A DNA stretch of 64,000 nucleotides, from contig NZ_VOMB01000017.1 of the NCBI RefSeq assembly GCF_019050325.1, forward strand, positions 1-64,000. The letters are read 5' to 3'. The translations under genes were made by a program, and so were the position numbers. The notes under the pieces are model-generated. The model was not told the DNA's origin, did no database searches, and was given only the letters and a program-made list of their open reading frames with translations. Shown piece after piece: positions 32,439 to 41,716 of this stretch. Source of the DNA: [Mycobacterium] fortunisiensis. Its GTDB lineage: Bacteria; Actinomycetota; Actinomycetes; Mycobacteriales; Mycobacteriaceae. Within the stretch, counting starts at the first letter, position 1. Every line of letters starts with the position of its first letter.

Positions 32439-32454
32439 GTTAAGGTTCCGTTAC
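32439..32454. promoter_or_regulatory. possible GlnR box upstream of the amino acid ABC operon
   Basis: Read on the minus strand the site is GTAACGGAACCTTAAC, which has the AC-N9-AC spacing of actinobacterial GlnR boxes. It lies 86 bp before the binding-protein gene. A nearby TTAACG gives partial inverted symmetry. One match in a 155-bp region is weak evidence. Confidence 0.3.
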
Positions 32455-32539
32455 CGGCGCTGTGGCTCCGGTCGGTGACCGTTAACGTCTGCGATTTGGA
32501 ACACTGCGACCGCAGTCGAGACACAGAGAAGAGGCAACC

Positions 32540-33460
32540 GTGACAGCTGGACGTCATCCTCGCCGGGGCAAGATGTGGCGGTTCGCCGTGGTCGTCGCGG
32601 CCAGTGGCGCGCTCGTGATGTCGGGCTGTGCCACCAACACCGAATCCGGCGGCTCGGAAACCACGCCCACGGTGGCGGCAAAGGCCGAGAAGGTCGACGC
32701 GATCGCCAACACCGTTCCGGAGCCGATCAAGTCGAGTGGCAAGCTGATCGTCGGCACCGATCCGTCCTATCCGCCCAACGAATTCAAGAACCCGGCCGGC
32801 GAGATCATCGGCTTCGACGTGGACTTGATGAATGCCATTGCCGCCACCCTCGGCCTCAGCGCCGAGTACCGACCGTCGTTGTTCGACAAGATCATCCCGT
32901 CGGTGCAGGGCGGCAACTACAACGTCGGCATGTCCTCGTTCACCGACTCGAAGAAACGTGAAGAGCAGGTCGACTTCGTGACCTACTTCAAGGCGGGCTC
33001 GGCATGGGCGCAGAAGGTCGGTGCGGGAATCGATCCAGAGGACGCCTGCGGCAAGAAGATTGCGGTGCAGACGGCAACGGTGCAGGACACCGAAGAGATG
33101 CCGGCGCGCAGCAAGAAGTGCACTGACGCGGGTAAGCCGGCCATCAACGTGGTCAAGTTCGACGACCAGACCGCGGCCACCAGTGCCGTGATGCTCGGGC
33201 AGGCCGATGCCATGTCGGCGGACTCACCGGTGACGGCCTACGCGATCAAACAGAGCAACGGAAAGCTTGAGGCGGCCGGGGACATCTTCGATTCCGCGCC
33301 CTACGGTTGGGCGGTGCAGAAAGGCTCGCCGCTTGCGGTGTCCTTGCAGCAGGCGTTGCAGCACCTCATCGACAACGGTACGTATGAGCAGGTGGCGAAG
33401 AACTGGGGCGCGGAGAACGGGATGATCGACAAGCCGGTCATCAACGGCGCGACCAGCTGA
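32540..33460 (+). CDS. polar amino acid ABC transporter, solute-binding lipoprotein
   Basis: 306 aa, GTG start with AGAGAAGAGG upstream. A signal peptide ends in the lipobox LVMSGC with C30 as the lipidated residue. The mature part is a family 3 binding protein: GKLIVGTDPSYPPNEF (ends shown), GFDVDLMNAIAATLG and a C-terminal ISQALQHL-like segment. It captures a polar amino acid, possibly glutamine or glutamate, outside the membrane and hands it to the permease encoded 7 bp downstream. Only one permease gene follows, so the permease is probably a homodimer. Confidence 0.9.
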   Translation: MTAGRHPRRGKMWRFAVVVAASGALVMSGCATNTESGGSETTPTVAAKAEKVDAIANTVPEPIKSSGKLIVGTDPSYPPNEFKNPAGEIIGFDVDLMNAIAATLGLSAEYRPSLFDKIIPSVQGGNYNVGMSSFTDSKKREEQVDFVTYFKAGSAWAQKVGAGIDPEDACGKKIAVQTATVQDTEEMPARSKKCTDAGKPAINVVKFDDQTAATSAVMLGQADAMSADSPVTAYAIKQSNGKLEAAGDIFDSAPYGWAVQKGSPLAVSLQQALQHLIDNGTYEQVAKNWGAENGMIDKPVINGATS

Positions 33461-33467
33461 GCCGGCC

Positions 33468-34373
33468 GTGAGTGAGGCACTGCCGCCGGCGGCCATCGAT
33501 GCCGTCCCGCTGCGCCATCCGTGGCGCTGGGTGGCGGCGGTCGTCATTCTCGTGCTGCTCGGACTCTTCGTCTGGGGTGCGGCGACCAACGAGGCATACG
33601 GCTGGGACACCTATGCCAAGTATCTGTTCGACAAGCGCATCTCGCAGGCCGCCTGGAACACGTTGCAGCTCACGATCTATTCGATGATCCTGGCGCTGGT
33701 CCTGGGCGTGCTGCTGGCGGTGATGCGGTTGTCGCCGAACCCGGTGCTCAAAGCGGTGTCGTGGACGTACCTGTGGATCTTCCGCGGCACGCCGATCTAT
33801 GTGCAGTTGGTGCTGTGGGGCCTGGTACCGGTGATCTACAAGAACATTCAGCTCGGCATACCGTTCGGTCCGCGGCTTTTCGAGTTCAGCCTGTCCGATC
33901 CGAACGTCTTCTGGCTGGCGGTGGTCGGGCTGGGCCTCAACGAGGCGGCCTACATGGCTGAGATCATTCGGGCGGGTATCAATTCGGTGCCGGAGGGGCA
34001 GACCGAAGCCTCGGTGGCGCTTGGCATGTCGTGGAGCATGACGATGCGCCGTACCGTGCTGCCGCAAGCCATGCGGGTCATCATCCCCCCGACCGGCAAT
34101 GAGTTCATCAGCATGCTGAAGACCACGTCGCTGGTCACGGCCGTGCCGTACAGCTTCGAGTTGTACGGTCGGTCAAAGGATATCGGCGTCGAGCTGTTCC
34201 AACCGGTGCCGCTGCTGTTGGTGGCATCCACCTGGTACCTGGCGATCACCAGCATCCTGATGGTCGGTCAGTACTACCTTGAGCGGCACTTCTCCCGCGG
34301 CGCGTCACGCAAGCTGACCTCCAAGCAGCTCGAAACGCTGGCCAAAGCGCAGATGGGGGAGCCGCATCCATGA
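33468..34373 (+). CDS. polar amino acid ABC transporter, permease
   Basis: 301 aa, GTG start. A longer-than-usual N-terminus (about 65 residues with one helix near 20-40) precedes the HisMQ-type domain with its [19 protein letters not shown] and [10 protein letters not shown] segments and the EAA loop [14 protein letters not shown]. It forms the membrane channel for the adjacent binding protein and ATPase. It overlaps the ATPase gene by 4 bp (ATGA). Confidence 0.92.
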   Translation: MSEALPPAAIDAVPLRHPWRWVAAVVILVLLGLFVWGAATNEAYGWDTYAKYLFDKRISQAAWNTLQLTIYSMILALVLGVLLAVMRLSPNPVLKAVSWTYLWIFRGTPIYVQLVLWGLVPVIYKNIQLGIPFGPRLFEFSLSDPNVFWLAVVGLGLNEAAYMAEIIRAGINSVPEGQTEASVALGMSWSMTMRRTVLPQAMRVIIPPTGNEFISMLKTTSLVTAVPYSFELYGRSKDIGVELFQPVPLLLVASTWYLAITSILMVGQYYLERHFSRGASRKLTSKQLETLAKAQMGEPHP

Positions 34374-35140
34374 CCGCCGCCGAACCGATGGTGCGGGCCG
34401 AGAGCGTCTGCAAGAACTTCGGCGCGCTGCATGTGCTGAAGGGCGTCACCTTGGACGTCGGGCGCGGCGAAGTGCTGTGCATGATCGGCCCGTCCGGCTC
34501 GGGCAAGTCGACCTTCCTGCGCTGCATCAACCATCTGGAGCAGGTCAACGCCGGCCGGCTGTATGTCGACGGCGCGTTGATCGGTTATCGCGAGCGGGGC
34601 GGCAAACTGCACGAGATGCCCCCGCGGGAGGCCGCCAAGCAGCGCCGTGACATCGGCATGGTGTTCCAGCATTTCAACCTGTTCCCACATCGAACGGCGC
34701 TGGAGAACATCATCGAGGCGCCCATCCATGTCAAGGGGGTGAAGAAGGACGCCGCGCTGGCCCGGGCCAAGGATCTGCTCGATCAGGTGGGGCTGGCCGC
34801 CAAGGCCGACGCCTACCCGGCGCAGCTGTCGGGCGGACAGCAGCAGCGCGTTGCGATCGCGCGGGCGCTGGCCATGAACCCGAAGTTGATGTTGTTCGAC
34901 GAGCCGACCTCGGCCCTGGATCCCGAGCTCGTCGGTGAGGTGCTGGCCGTCATCAAACGGCTGGCCGCCGAGGGGATGACGATGGTGGTGGTCACCCACG
35001 AGATGGGTTTCGCCCGTGAGGTCGCCGACAAATTGGTCTTCATGGACGGCGGCGTGGTCGTCGAGAGTGGTGCCCCCCGCGAGGTGATGGCCAACCCCAA
35101 ACATGAACGCACAAAGGAGTTTCTGTCGAAGGTGAGGTAG
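34370..35140 (+). CDS. polar amino acid ABC transporter, ATPase
   Basis: 256 aa. Walker [10 protein letters not shown] at 40-48, signature LSGGQQQR at 153-160, Walker [13 protein letters not shown] at 173-184 and the switch H in VTHEMGFA. An unusual insert [17 protein letters not shown] (about 74-90) lies between strands in the position where GlnQ/HisP proteins vary. It powers uptake by the two preceding gene products. Strong resemblance to GlnQ, but the substrate is unproven. Confidence 0.94.
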   Translation: MTAAEPMVRAESVCKNFGALHVLKGVTLDVGRGEVLCMIGPSGSGKSTFLRCINHLEQVNAGRLYVDGALIGYRERGGKLHEMPPREAAKQRRDIGMVFQHFNLFPHRTALENIIEAPIHVKGVKKDAALARAKDLLDQVGLAAKADAYPAQLSGGQQQRVAIARALAMNPKLMLFDEPTSALDPELVGEVLAVIKRLAAEGMTMVVVTHEMGFAREVADKLVFMDGGVVVESGAPREVMANPKHERTKEFLSKVR

Positions 35141-35150
35141 CTTCGACGAC

Positions 35151-36008
35151 ATGGCTTCCGCGCGGGATGACGTATTCGTCACGGTCGGAGAACTTCGCGG
35201 GCTGATCGCCGCGGGCGGTCCCGTCGTTGTGCTGGATGTGCGCTGGTCGCTGGCCGAACCGGACGGAGAACAAGCCTATCTGGCCGGTCATCTGCCCGGC
35301 GCGGTCTACGTCTCACTCGACGACGAGCTCACCGACCACGGCGTCACCGCACGTGGTCGTCACCCATTGCCGTCGGGGCAGCACCTACAAGCGGCTGCGC
35401 GCCGCTGGGGTGTGCGCCAGGGGGTCCCCACCGTTGTCTACGACGACTGGAACCGTGCCGGATCGGCGCGCGCGTGGTGGGTACTGACGGCAGCCGGGGT
35501 CGGGGACGTCCGCATTCTCGACGGCGGGCTGTCGGCCTGGTCCGCCGCGGGTGAGGGCCTCGAGCGCGGCCCGGTCACACCCGAACCGGGCGACGTCGAG
35601 ATCCGCCACGACGACCTGTATCGCGGAGCCCGTCGCACGCTCACCGCCGAACAGACACAGTCCGGCGTCGAGGTGCTGCTGGACGCGCGGGCACCCGAGC
35701 GGTTCCGCGGCGAGGTCGAGCCAGTCGACCCGGTGGCCGGGCACATCCCGGGTGCGGTGAACCTGCCCAGCACCCAGTTGCTTTCCGCCGACGGCACGCT
35801 GCTGCCCGAGGCGCAACTGCAGGCACTGTTCGCCGATCGGGGTGTGGATGCCGGCTCCGACGTCGGCGCCTACTGCGGATCGGGCGTCACCGCGGCGCTG
35901 GCAGTCGCGGTGCTGGCCGCCGCCGGGGTGGATGCTGCGCTGTATCCGGGTTCATGGTCGGAGTGGGCATCGGACCCGTCCCACCCGGTGGCCCGGGGCG
36001 CCGGGTAG
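35151..36008 (+). CDS. sulfurtransferase (two rhodanese domains)
   Basis: 285 aa. Two rhodanese domains in tandem; the C-terminal one has the active-site loop CGSGVTA with C242. A CGSGVT loop is typical of 3-mercaptopyruvate sulfurtransferases, whereas thiosulfate sulfurtransferases have CRKGVT, so mercaptopyruvate is the likelier donor. The enzyme moves sulfur to cyanide or thiol acceptors in the cytoplasm. It follows the amino acid transporter by 10 bp, probably cotranscribed, which could hint at cyst(e)ine supply, but this is only inference. Confidence 0.88.
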   Translation: MASARDDVFVTVGELRGLIAAGGPVVVLDVRWSLAEPDGEQAYLAGHLPGAVYVSLDDELTDHGVTARGRHPLPSGQHLQAAARRWGVRQGVPTVVYDDWNRAGSARAWWVLTAAGVGDVRILDGGLSAWSAAGEGLERGPVTPEPGDVEIRHDDLYRGARRTLTAEQTQSGVEVLLDARAPERFRGEVEPVDPVAGHIPGAVNLPSTQLLSADGTLLPEAQLQALFADRGVDAGSDVGAYCGSGVTAALAVAVLAAAGVDAALYPGSWSEWASDPSHPVARGAG

Positions 36009-36063
36009 CCCGACTCACCAAACGGTGCACCTACCCGCCGGTGAGCGACTTTATGCTGGGCAA

Positions 36064-37221
36064 ATGCCCACGCGCCCGGATCCGGTCACCCCGTTGTGGC
36101 GTGCCGCTCAGATCTTTCGGTTGCTGAGCTGCCTGTACGCCCTGGGGTTCCAGATCGCGGTCAACGACGACCTGGCGCGGCCGGTGCTGGCCTGGACACT
36201 GTGCGCGGTGCTGATCCTGTGGAGCGTGGCGTGTGCGGTCGCCTACCTGCAGGGTTTCGGTCGGCGCACCTGGTGGGTGATTGCCGAGGTGGTGGTGGTC
36301 CTGGCGCTCATGCTCTCGACCGAGGCGGTGGCGTCCGCGCCGTGGATCGCCGACAACCAATCCTGGCCCACGACACTGTGGGCCACCAATGCCACCATCT
36401 CGGCCGCACTGCAATTCGGCCCGGTCGGCGGGATGGCGGCCGGGCTGGCGGTGATGGCCGCGGCCGCGACGTTGAAGGGCTACGTCAGCATCAATCTCGG
36501 CCGTAATGCCACCATCGTCATCGAGTTGGCGGTTGGCCTGGCAGTGGGCATGGCCGCCCAGACCGCACGGCGCGCCCATGCCGAGTTGGAGCGCGCGGCC
36601 CGGCTGGCCGCGTCGTTGGAGGAACGCGAGCGGTTGTCGCGTCGGGTCCACGACGGGGCGATCCAGGTGTTGGCCCTGGTGGCCCGTCGTGGCCGGGAAA
36701 TCGGTGGTGAGACAACGCAATTGGCCGAGCTCGCGGGGGAGCAGGAACGTGCCCTGCGCAGATTGGTCAGCGCGCCCGACCGGGATGTGACCACCGGCGG
36801 GACGGCCGACATCGGGGCGCTGCTGCGGTCCAGGGCCTCGGACCGGGTGGCGGTGAGCCTGCCGGCCGAACCCGTGCTGCTCGAGCACGAAGTGGCCCAG
36901 GAACTCTTCGCCGCGGCCACCAATGCGCTGGACAACGCGGCCGCCCACGCCGGCCCCGAAGCCCGGGTATACGTGCTGCTGGAAGACCTGGGCGACGCCG
37001 TCACGGTGAGCATTCGTGACGACGGCGTGGGCATCGGCGACGGGCGACTGGCCGAGGCGGAACGCGAAGGCCACGTCGGCATCGCGAAATCGATTGTCGG
37101 ACGGATGGACTGGCTGGGCGGTCAGGCACAGTTGAGCACCGGCCCGGGCTGCGGCACGGAATGGGAGCTGACGTTGCCGCGCGCGCCGGGCCGGCGGGCC
37201 GTCGAGAAGGGACAGGGATGA
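36064..37221 (+). CDS. sensor histidine kinase (MacS-like)
   Basis: 385 aa from the ATG at 36064; the frame is open upstream inside the previous gene but has no credible start. Five or six membrane helices fill residues 15-165. The dimerisation/phosphoacceptor motif ERERLSRRVHDGAIQVL places the phosphorylated histidine at H196 (HisKA_3 type). The ATPase domain has NALDNAAAHA (N box) and DDGVGIG (G box) and ends with a GTEWELTLP block. It phosphorylates the response regulator encoded next, whose start overlaps by 4 bp. No extracellular sensor domain is present, so it probably senses within or at the membrane. Confidence 0.88.
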   Translation: MPTRPDPVTPLWRAAQIFRLLSCLYALGFQIAVNDDLARPVLAWTLCAVLILWSVACAVAYLQGFGRRTWWVIAEVVVVLALMLSTEAVASAPWIADNQSWPTTLWATNATISAALQFGPVGGMAAGLAVMAAAATLKGYVSINLGRNATIVIELAVGLAVGMAAQTARRAHAELERAARLAASLEERERLSRRVHDGAIQVLALVARRGREIGGETTQLAELAGEQERALRRLVSAPDRDVTTGGTADIGALLRSRASDRVAVSLPAEPVLLEHEVAQELFAAATNALDNAAAHAGPEARVYVLLEDLGDAVTVSIRDDGVGIGDGRLAEAEREGHVGIAKSIVGRMDWLGGQAQLSTGPGCGTEWELTLPRAPGRRAVEKGQG

Positions 37222-37871
37222 CCGAGGCTGCACTGACCGTGATGGTCGTCGACGACCACCCGATCTGGCGTGACGCGGTGGCACGTGACCTTGCCGACGA
37301 GGGATTCGACGTGGTGGCCACCGCCGACGGGGTGGCCTCGGCGCGACGGCGGGCCGCGGTGGTGCTACCCGACGTGGTGGTGATGGACATGAGCCTGTCC
37401 GACGGCACCGGCGCGGTGGCGACCGCCGAGGTGCTCGCCGTGTCACCGTCGTCGCGGGTGCTGGTGCTCTCGGCGTCGGACGAGCGTGACGACGTGCTCG
37501 AAGCCGTCAAGGCCGGCGCCACCGGGTATCTGGTGAAGAGCGCATCCAAAGCGGAGTTGACCGCGGCGGTACACGCCACCGCGCAGGGCCGGGCGGTGTT
37601 CACGCCGGGCCTGGCCGGTCTGGTCCTGGGCGAATACCGCAGGATCGCCCAACGCCCCGAGGACGGACCGGCGACGCCCAGCCTGACCGAACGCGAGACC
37701 GAGGTGCTGCGCTACGTGGCAAAAGGGTTGACGGCCAAGCAGATCGCGTCCCGGCTGTCGTTGAGTCACCGCACCGTCGAGAACCACGTGCAGGCCACGT
37801 TCCGCAAGCTGCAGGTCGCCAACCGGGTCGAGCTGGCCCGCTACGCCATCGAACACGGACTCGACGAGTAG
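37218..37871 (+). CDS. LuxR/NarL-family response regulator
   Basis: 217 aa from the ATG at 37218 overlapping the kinase stop. The receiver domain has VVDDHP, phosphoacceptor D57 in VVMDMSL and K at YLVKSAS. A LuxR-type helix-turn-helix follows (LTERETEVLRYVAKGLTAKQIASRLSLSHRTVENHVQ, ends LTERE and TVENHV). It is the DNA-binding partner of the preceding kinase. Targets are unknown. Confidence 0.93.
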   Translation: MTEAALTVMVVDDHPIWRDAVARDLADEGFDVVATADGVASARRRAAVVLPDVVVMDMSLSDGTGAVATAEVLAVSPSSRVLVLSASDERDDVLEAVKAGATGYLVKSASKAELTAAVHATAQGRAVFTPGLAGLVLGEYRRIAQRPEDGPATPSLTERETEVLRYVAKGLTAKQIASRLSLSHRTVENHVQATFRKLQVANRVELARYAIEHGLDE

Positions 37872-37914
37872 TCCTACTCATCCGGCCAAGCGGTTTCGTT
37901 GCCACGATGAGCCC

Positions 37915-39693
37915 ATGAGCGAATCTGATCGCGTGGTGATCGCCCGGATGTCGTCCGATCTGGCCGCGATCTCGGCCTATGTGAACCGGGTCTCGACGGA
38001 TCTGGCGGAGTTGACCTGCATGCTGGAGCCGCGTCCGGCACCCGCGCCGGCTCCGCTGCCGGTGGCCGCCGTCATGCCGTCTCCTACCGCAGTGGCGGCG
38101 CCGATGGTGCCTGCGCCCGCGGTGCCCGCGGCCCGTCCCGAGCGCACCGAAGGCTGGATCGGCAAGGCGCTCGCGGCGGCCGGAGTGGCGGTGACGCTCA
38201 CCGGGGTGGTGCTCCTGCTCGTACTGGCGGCGCAGGCGGGTCTGTTGCGGCCGGAGTTCCGGGTCACCGCGGGCGCGGCGCTGGCAGCGGGGTTGGTCGT
38301 TGCCGGGTGTTGGCTGCACAGCCGTCCCGGGGGCCGGGTTGGCGCAGTTGCCTTGGCCGCGACGGGTATTGCCGCGGCGTACATGGACGTGATCGCTGTG
38401 ACGGCGATCTACGCATGGGTGCCGGCTCCGGTCGGTCTGGTGCTGGCCGGGGTGATCGGCGGCGGGGGATTGGTGCTGGCCCGACGGTGGAACGCCGAGC
38501 TTCTCGGGCTGTTGGTCCTGGTGCCGTTGCTGGTTCTGGCGCCCGTGATCACCGACGGGGTGACGCTGTTGTTGATCGGCTTCATGCTGGCGTTGTCGGC
38601 CGCGGCGCTGCCCGTCCAACTTGGACGGGACTGGCCGTGGTTGCACGCCGCCCGCATGGTCGCGGTCACGCTGCCGCTGTTGGTCGCGCTGGTGGGGGCG
38701 GCATTCGACGGCCGCCACCAGTTCCCGCTGGCGGCGGCCTGCGGTATCGCTGCGGTACTGGCGTTGACCGGCGGGCTGATGGCGCTGCGCTGGGGCGCCA
38801 AGCCGGGGGCGACGGCGGTGCTCACGGCGGGTGGTGTGCTGCCGGTGTTGTGTGTCTCGGCTGCCGTCGATCGGGTGATCGCCGCCCTGATGGTGTCTGC
38901 GTTGGCTGCTGGGTTGGTGGCGATCGCGGCGCTCGGCGACCGGTTGCCCGGCGTGAGCCCGGTGGTCCGCCAGGTGTGGTCGGTCCTGGCCGGGGTCGCT
39001 GCCCTGATCGCGGTGCTGGTGGCCTTCGACGGCCCGGTGGCCGGGCCGGTGTTGCTGGCGATGGCCTCGGTGATCGCCGTGCTCGGACGGCGCAACCTCG
39101 TGGCGCGCTGGATTGCCGTCGGGATGGCGGTGATCGGTGGCGGGTTCTACCTCGACTCCACCGGTCCGGGCATGTTGGCCGAGGCGACGAAATTGTCTGC
39201 TGGACTGTCCGTTTCGGTGTTGATCGGCAGCGTGCTGGTGGTCGTCGCGGCGGCGACCATCGCGTGGGCCTGGGCGGGTGACACCGACACCGACCGGGAG
39301 GTGGTGCGGCTGGTGTGGGCGGTGGCGGCCGTGGTGGCCGGCTACGCCGTCACCGCGTTCACGGTGACGGCGGGCGTCGTCCTCGGCGGTACCGGCGCCG
39401 GGTTCTTCGGCGGGCACATGGCTGCGACGATCTGCTGGATCGCGTTGGCGGCGGGTCTGCTCGGTTACGCCGCGCGCCGCCCCAAGGCGCAGCGATCGTT
39501 GCTGATCGGCGGGGGGATGGCCGTGGTCGCCGCGGCGATGGCCAAGCTGTTCCTGTTCGACCTGGGGACCCTGGACGGGATGTTCCGGGTCGCGGTGTTC
39601 ATCGTGGTCGGGCTGGCGCTGCTGGGTATGGGTGCGGGGTACGCGCGCCTGCTCAGCCAGCAGGACGAGCAGGCCGAATCGCATCCGGTGTGA
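37915..39693 (+). CDS. DUF2339 polytopic membrane protein
   Basis: 592 aa. A short soluble N-terminus (1-75), partly helical and then Pro/Ala-rich, precedes about 16-18 hydrophobic helices that fill the rest; short loops and many Gly, Ala and Leu residues. The pattern and the lead segment GWIGKALAAAGVAVTLTGVVLLL (ends shown) fit the DUF2339 family of uncharacterised membrane proteins. No catalytic motif was seen. It lies 43 bp after the two-component genes and may be part of their transcript. Confidence 0.78.
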   Translation: MSESDRVVIARMSSDLAAISAYVNRVSTDLAELTCMLEPRPAPAPAPLPVAAVMPSPTAVAAPMVPAPAVPAARPERTEGWIGKALAAAGVAVTLTGVVLLLVLAAQAGLLRPEFRVTAGAALAAGLVVAGCWLHSRPGGRVGAVALAATGIAAAYMDVIAVTAIYAWVPAPVGLVLAGVIGGGGLVLARRWNAELLGLLVLVPLLVLAPVITDGVTLLLIGFMLALSAAALPVQLGRDWPWLHAARMVAVTLPLLVALVGAAFDGRHQFPLAAACGIAAVLALTGGLMALRWGAKPGATAVLTAGGVLPVLCVSAAVDRVIAALMVSALAAGLVAIAALGDRLPGVSPVVRQVWSVLAGVAALIAVLVAFDGPVAGPVLLAMASVIAVLGRRNLVARWIAVGMAVIGGGFYLDSTGPGMLAEATKLSAGLSVSVLIGSVLVVVAAATIAWAWAGDTDTDREVVRLVWAVAAVVAGYAVTAFTVTAGVVLGGTGAGFFGGHMAATICWIALAAGLLGYAARRPKAQRSLLIGGGMAVVAAAMAKLFLFDLGTLDGMFRVAVFIVVGLALLGMGAGYARLLSQQDEQAESHPV

Positions 39694-39753
39694 GGGTGGC
39701 CACAACGCTCGCCAATCTGGATTGATTCCAGAATAAGGATCGTTGTGTAGGGC

Positions 39754-40239
39754 ATGAGTACACGTCGCAACGAATCCGATATCCAGGGCTACCAGGCCAC
39801 CTCCGAACTCAGCGGCCATCTACAGCAGGTGCTCGTCGACTTGATCGAGCTGGGCTTGCAGGGCAAGCAGGCGCATTGGAACGTCGTCGGCACGAACTTC
39901 CGCGACCTCCACCTGCAGCTCGACGAACTGGTCGATTTCGCCAGGGAGGGCAGTGACACCATCGCCGAGCGGATGCGCGCACTCGATGCCGTACCCGACG
40001 GACGCTCCGACACCGTGGTGGCAACCACCACCCTGCCGGCCTTCCCCGGCTATGAGCGCAGCACTGACGAAGTCGTCGACCTGATCAGCACGCGCGTCTA
40101 CGCGACCGTGGGCACCCTGCGCGGGGTCCACGATGCCGTCGACGCGCAGGATCCGAGCACCGCCGACATCCTGCACCAGCTGATCGATGGTTTGGAGAAG
40201 CTGGCCTGGCTGATCAAGTCGGAGAACCGCAAGGTCTAA
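39754..40239 (+). CDS. dps: Dps-family DNA-binding ferritin (Dps2-like)
   Basis: 161 aa. All ferroxidase residues are present with Dps spacing: H41 (HWNV), H53, D57, D68 and E72. It forms a dodecameric cage that oxidises ferrous iron with hydrogen peroxide and stores it, limiting Fenton damage. It is very similar in length and sequence, as I recall, to M. smegmatis Dps2, which also sits near cydA and the adenylate cyclase. It lacks the long Lys/Arg tail of Dps1. Its last 4 bp overlap the 3' end of the convergent cyclase gene. Confidence 0.93.
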   Translation: MSTRRNESDIQGYQATSELSGHLQQVLVDLIELGLQGKQAHWNVVGTNFRDLHLQLDELVDFAREGSDTIAERMRALDAVPDGRSDTVVATTTLPAFPGYERSTDEVVDLISTRVYATVGTLRGVHDAVDAQDPSTADILHQLIDGLEKLAWLIKSENRKV

Positions 40240-41501
40240 CCACCGAGCGGCGGAGCGATGGTGGCGGCCCGCGCCGGGGGACTGTTGTCCAGCTCGGGGC
40301 CGGCCGCCTCGTCGCGCCGGCCGACCAGGTACCAGGTGTGCATCAGGCCTTTGCCCTTGATCTCGACATCACCACGTTCCTCGAGCACGAAGGCGTGGCT
40401 GATCCGGTCATACACGTTCTGCGGCACCTGGATTCGTCCGGCGATGTCGGTGGTCTCCATGCGGGAGGCCACGTTGACGGCATCGCCCCAGACGTCGTAG
40501 AAGAACTTGCGGGCTCCGACCACCCCGGCCACCACGGGCCCGGCGGCCAGCCCCATGCGCAGCGGTACGGTGCGGCCGCGCGGATCCTTGAGATCGGCGA
40601 CCGCGGCGGCCAGGTCGAGCGCCAGACAGGCCAACGCCTCGATGTGGTCGGCGCGTGGCTTGGGCACGCCGGCGACCACCATGTAGGAATCGCCACTGGT
40701 CTTGACTTTCTCCAGACCGTGCCGATCCACCAGCGCGTCGAGATCGGTGTACAGCCGGTCCAGGAACCGCACCAGATCGGTCGGGGTGATGTCACTGGCC
40801 CGTTCGGTGTAACCGGCGATGTCGGCGAACAGGATGGACGCGTCGTCGTATTTGTCGGCGATGACGGTGCGCGACGGCTCCTTGAGCCGCTGGGCGATCG
40901 TGGCCGGCAGGATGTTGCCGAGCAGTTGCTCGGACCGCTGATATTCGGCTTCCATCGCCTCCTCGGCCCGGGCGTTCTCCCGCAACGACATCCAGACCGT
41001 GGCAAACACCATCACCGCCGCCGACACCGTGGAGAGCACGAAACCCGCGGTCAGCGCCCACGGCGGCCCCAGCCCGCGGTCGTGCGGAACGAGGAACTCG
41101 AGCGCGATCGTGGCCGCTACCGCCAGGCCCGCCAACGTCGCGGCCAGCACGATGCGCTCGATGCCCAACACCAGCACCACGAGCGAGGCGGCCACCACGA
41201 AGTAGAACTGCAAACCCGAGCCGGTGCCGGTCGCGAAACACATCACCGAGACCGAGGCGTAGGCGATCAGGAAGAACGCCAACGGCGCGATCAGTTCGCC
41301 GAACCGGTACAGCAGGGGGATCAGCAGGAACAGACCTGCGGAAACAAGGTTGACGAACCCGAACCGCCACATCGGGCCGCCGAGGGTCAGTTGAAAGACG
41401 CCGAACCCGCCGGATACCGCGGCGGCGATCCACGTGGCGATGTTCAGCACGCGCAGCCGGCTGGACACGCGCTCGGCGTAATGACGAGTGCGGGCCGACA
41501 T
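40236..41501 (-). CDS. cya: class III adenylate cyclase, six-helix membrane type (Rv1625c-like)
   Basis: 421 aa if started at ATG 41501; the frame is open to 41657, and a GTG near 41565, placed six nt after a TACCCT -10 motif, could give a leaderless start with about 20 more residues. Six membrane helices fill residues 18-172. The catalytic domain has the full mammalian-type set: metal-binding D227 and D271, adenine-specifying K267 and D336, and transition-state N343 and R347. It makes cAMP from ATP as a homodimer. Rv1625c is the M. tuberculosis counterpart. cAMP could act through CRP on cydA, whose promoter 9 kb away has a CRP-like site; that link is inference. Confidence 0.94.
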   Translation of the reverse strand: MSARTRHYAERVSSRLRVLNIATWIAAAVSGGFGVFQLTLGGPMWRFGFVNLVSAGLFLLIPLLYRFGELIAPLAFFLIAYASVSVMCFATGTGSGLQFYFVVAASLVVLVLGIERIVLAATLAGLAVAATIALEFLVPHDRGLGPPWALTAGFVLSTVSAAVMVFATVWMSLRENARAEEAMEAEYQRSEQLLGNILPATIAQRLKEPSRTVIADKYDDASILFADIAGYTERASDITPTDLVRFLDRLYTDLDALVDRHGLEKVKTSGDSYMVVAGVPKPRADHIEALACLALDLAAAVADLKDPRGRTVPLRMGLAAGPVVAGVVGARKFFYDVWGDAVNVASRMETTDIAGRIQVPQNVYDRISHAFVLEERGDVEIKGKGLMHTWYLVGRRDEAAGPELDNSPPARAATIAPPLGG

Positions 41502-41716
41502 GTGATTGTTCAGCGCCAACTCCGGTATGCACACCGCGCGGCGGAACTCGCTGACCACCACGAACACAGGGTATCGCTGCCTGTCGCCGGGGCGGGCGGC
41601 ATTGGCCGTGACGCAGGTACAGTCCAGCAAACCCGGGCAGATTCCGGTGTGTTTCAATGGGAACTTGTTCCAGTGAGTGCGGCCGTCGAGCCGCAGACCT
41701 CATTTGGGGGGATCGC

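Noticed and set aside
39694..39753. SigF- or SigH-type promoter before dps
   Set aside because: Neither the GGTT/GGGTA nor the GGAAC/GTT pattern is matched well enough.
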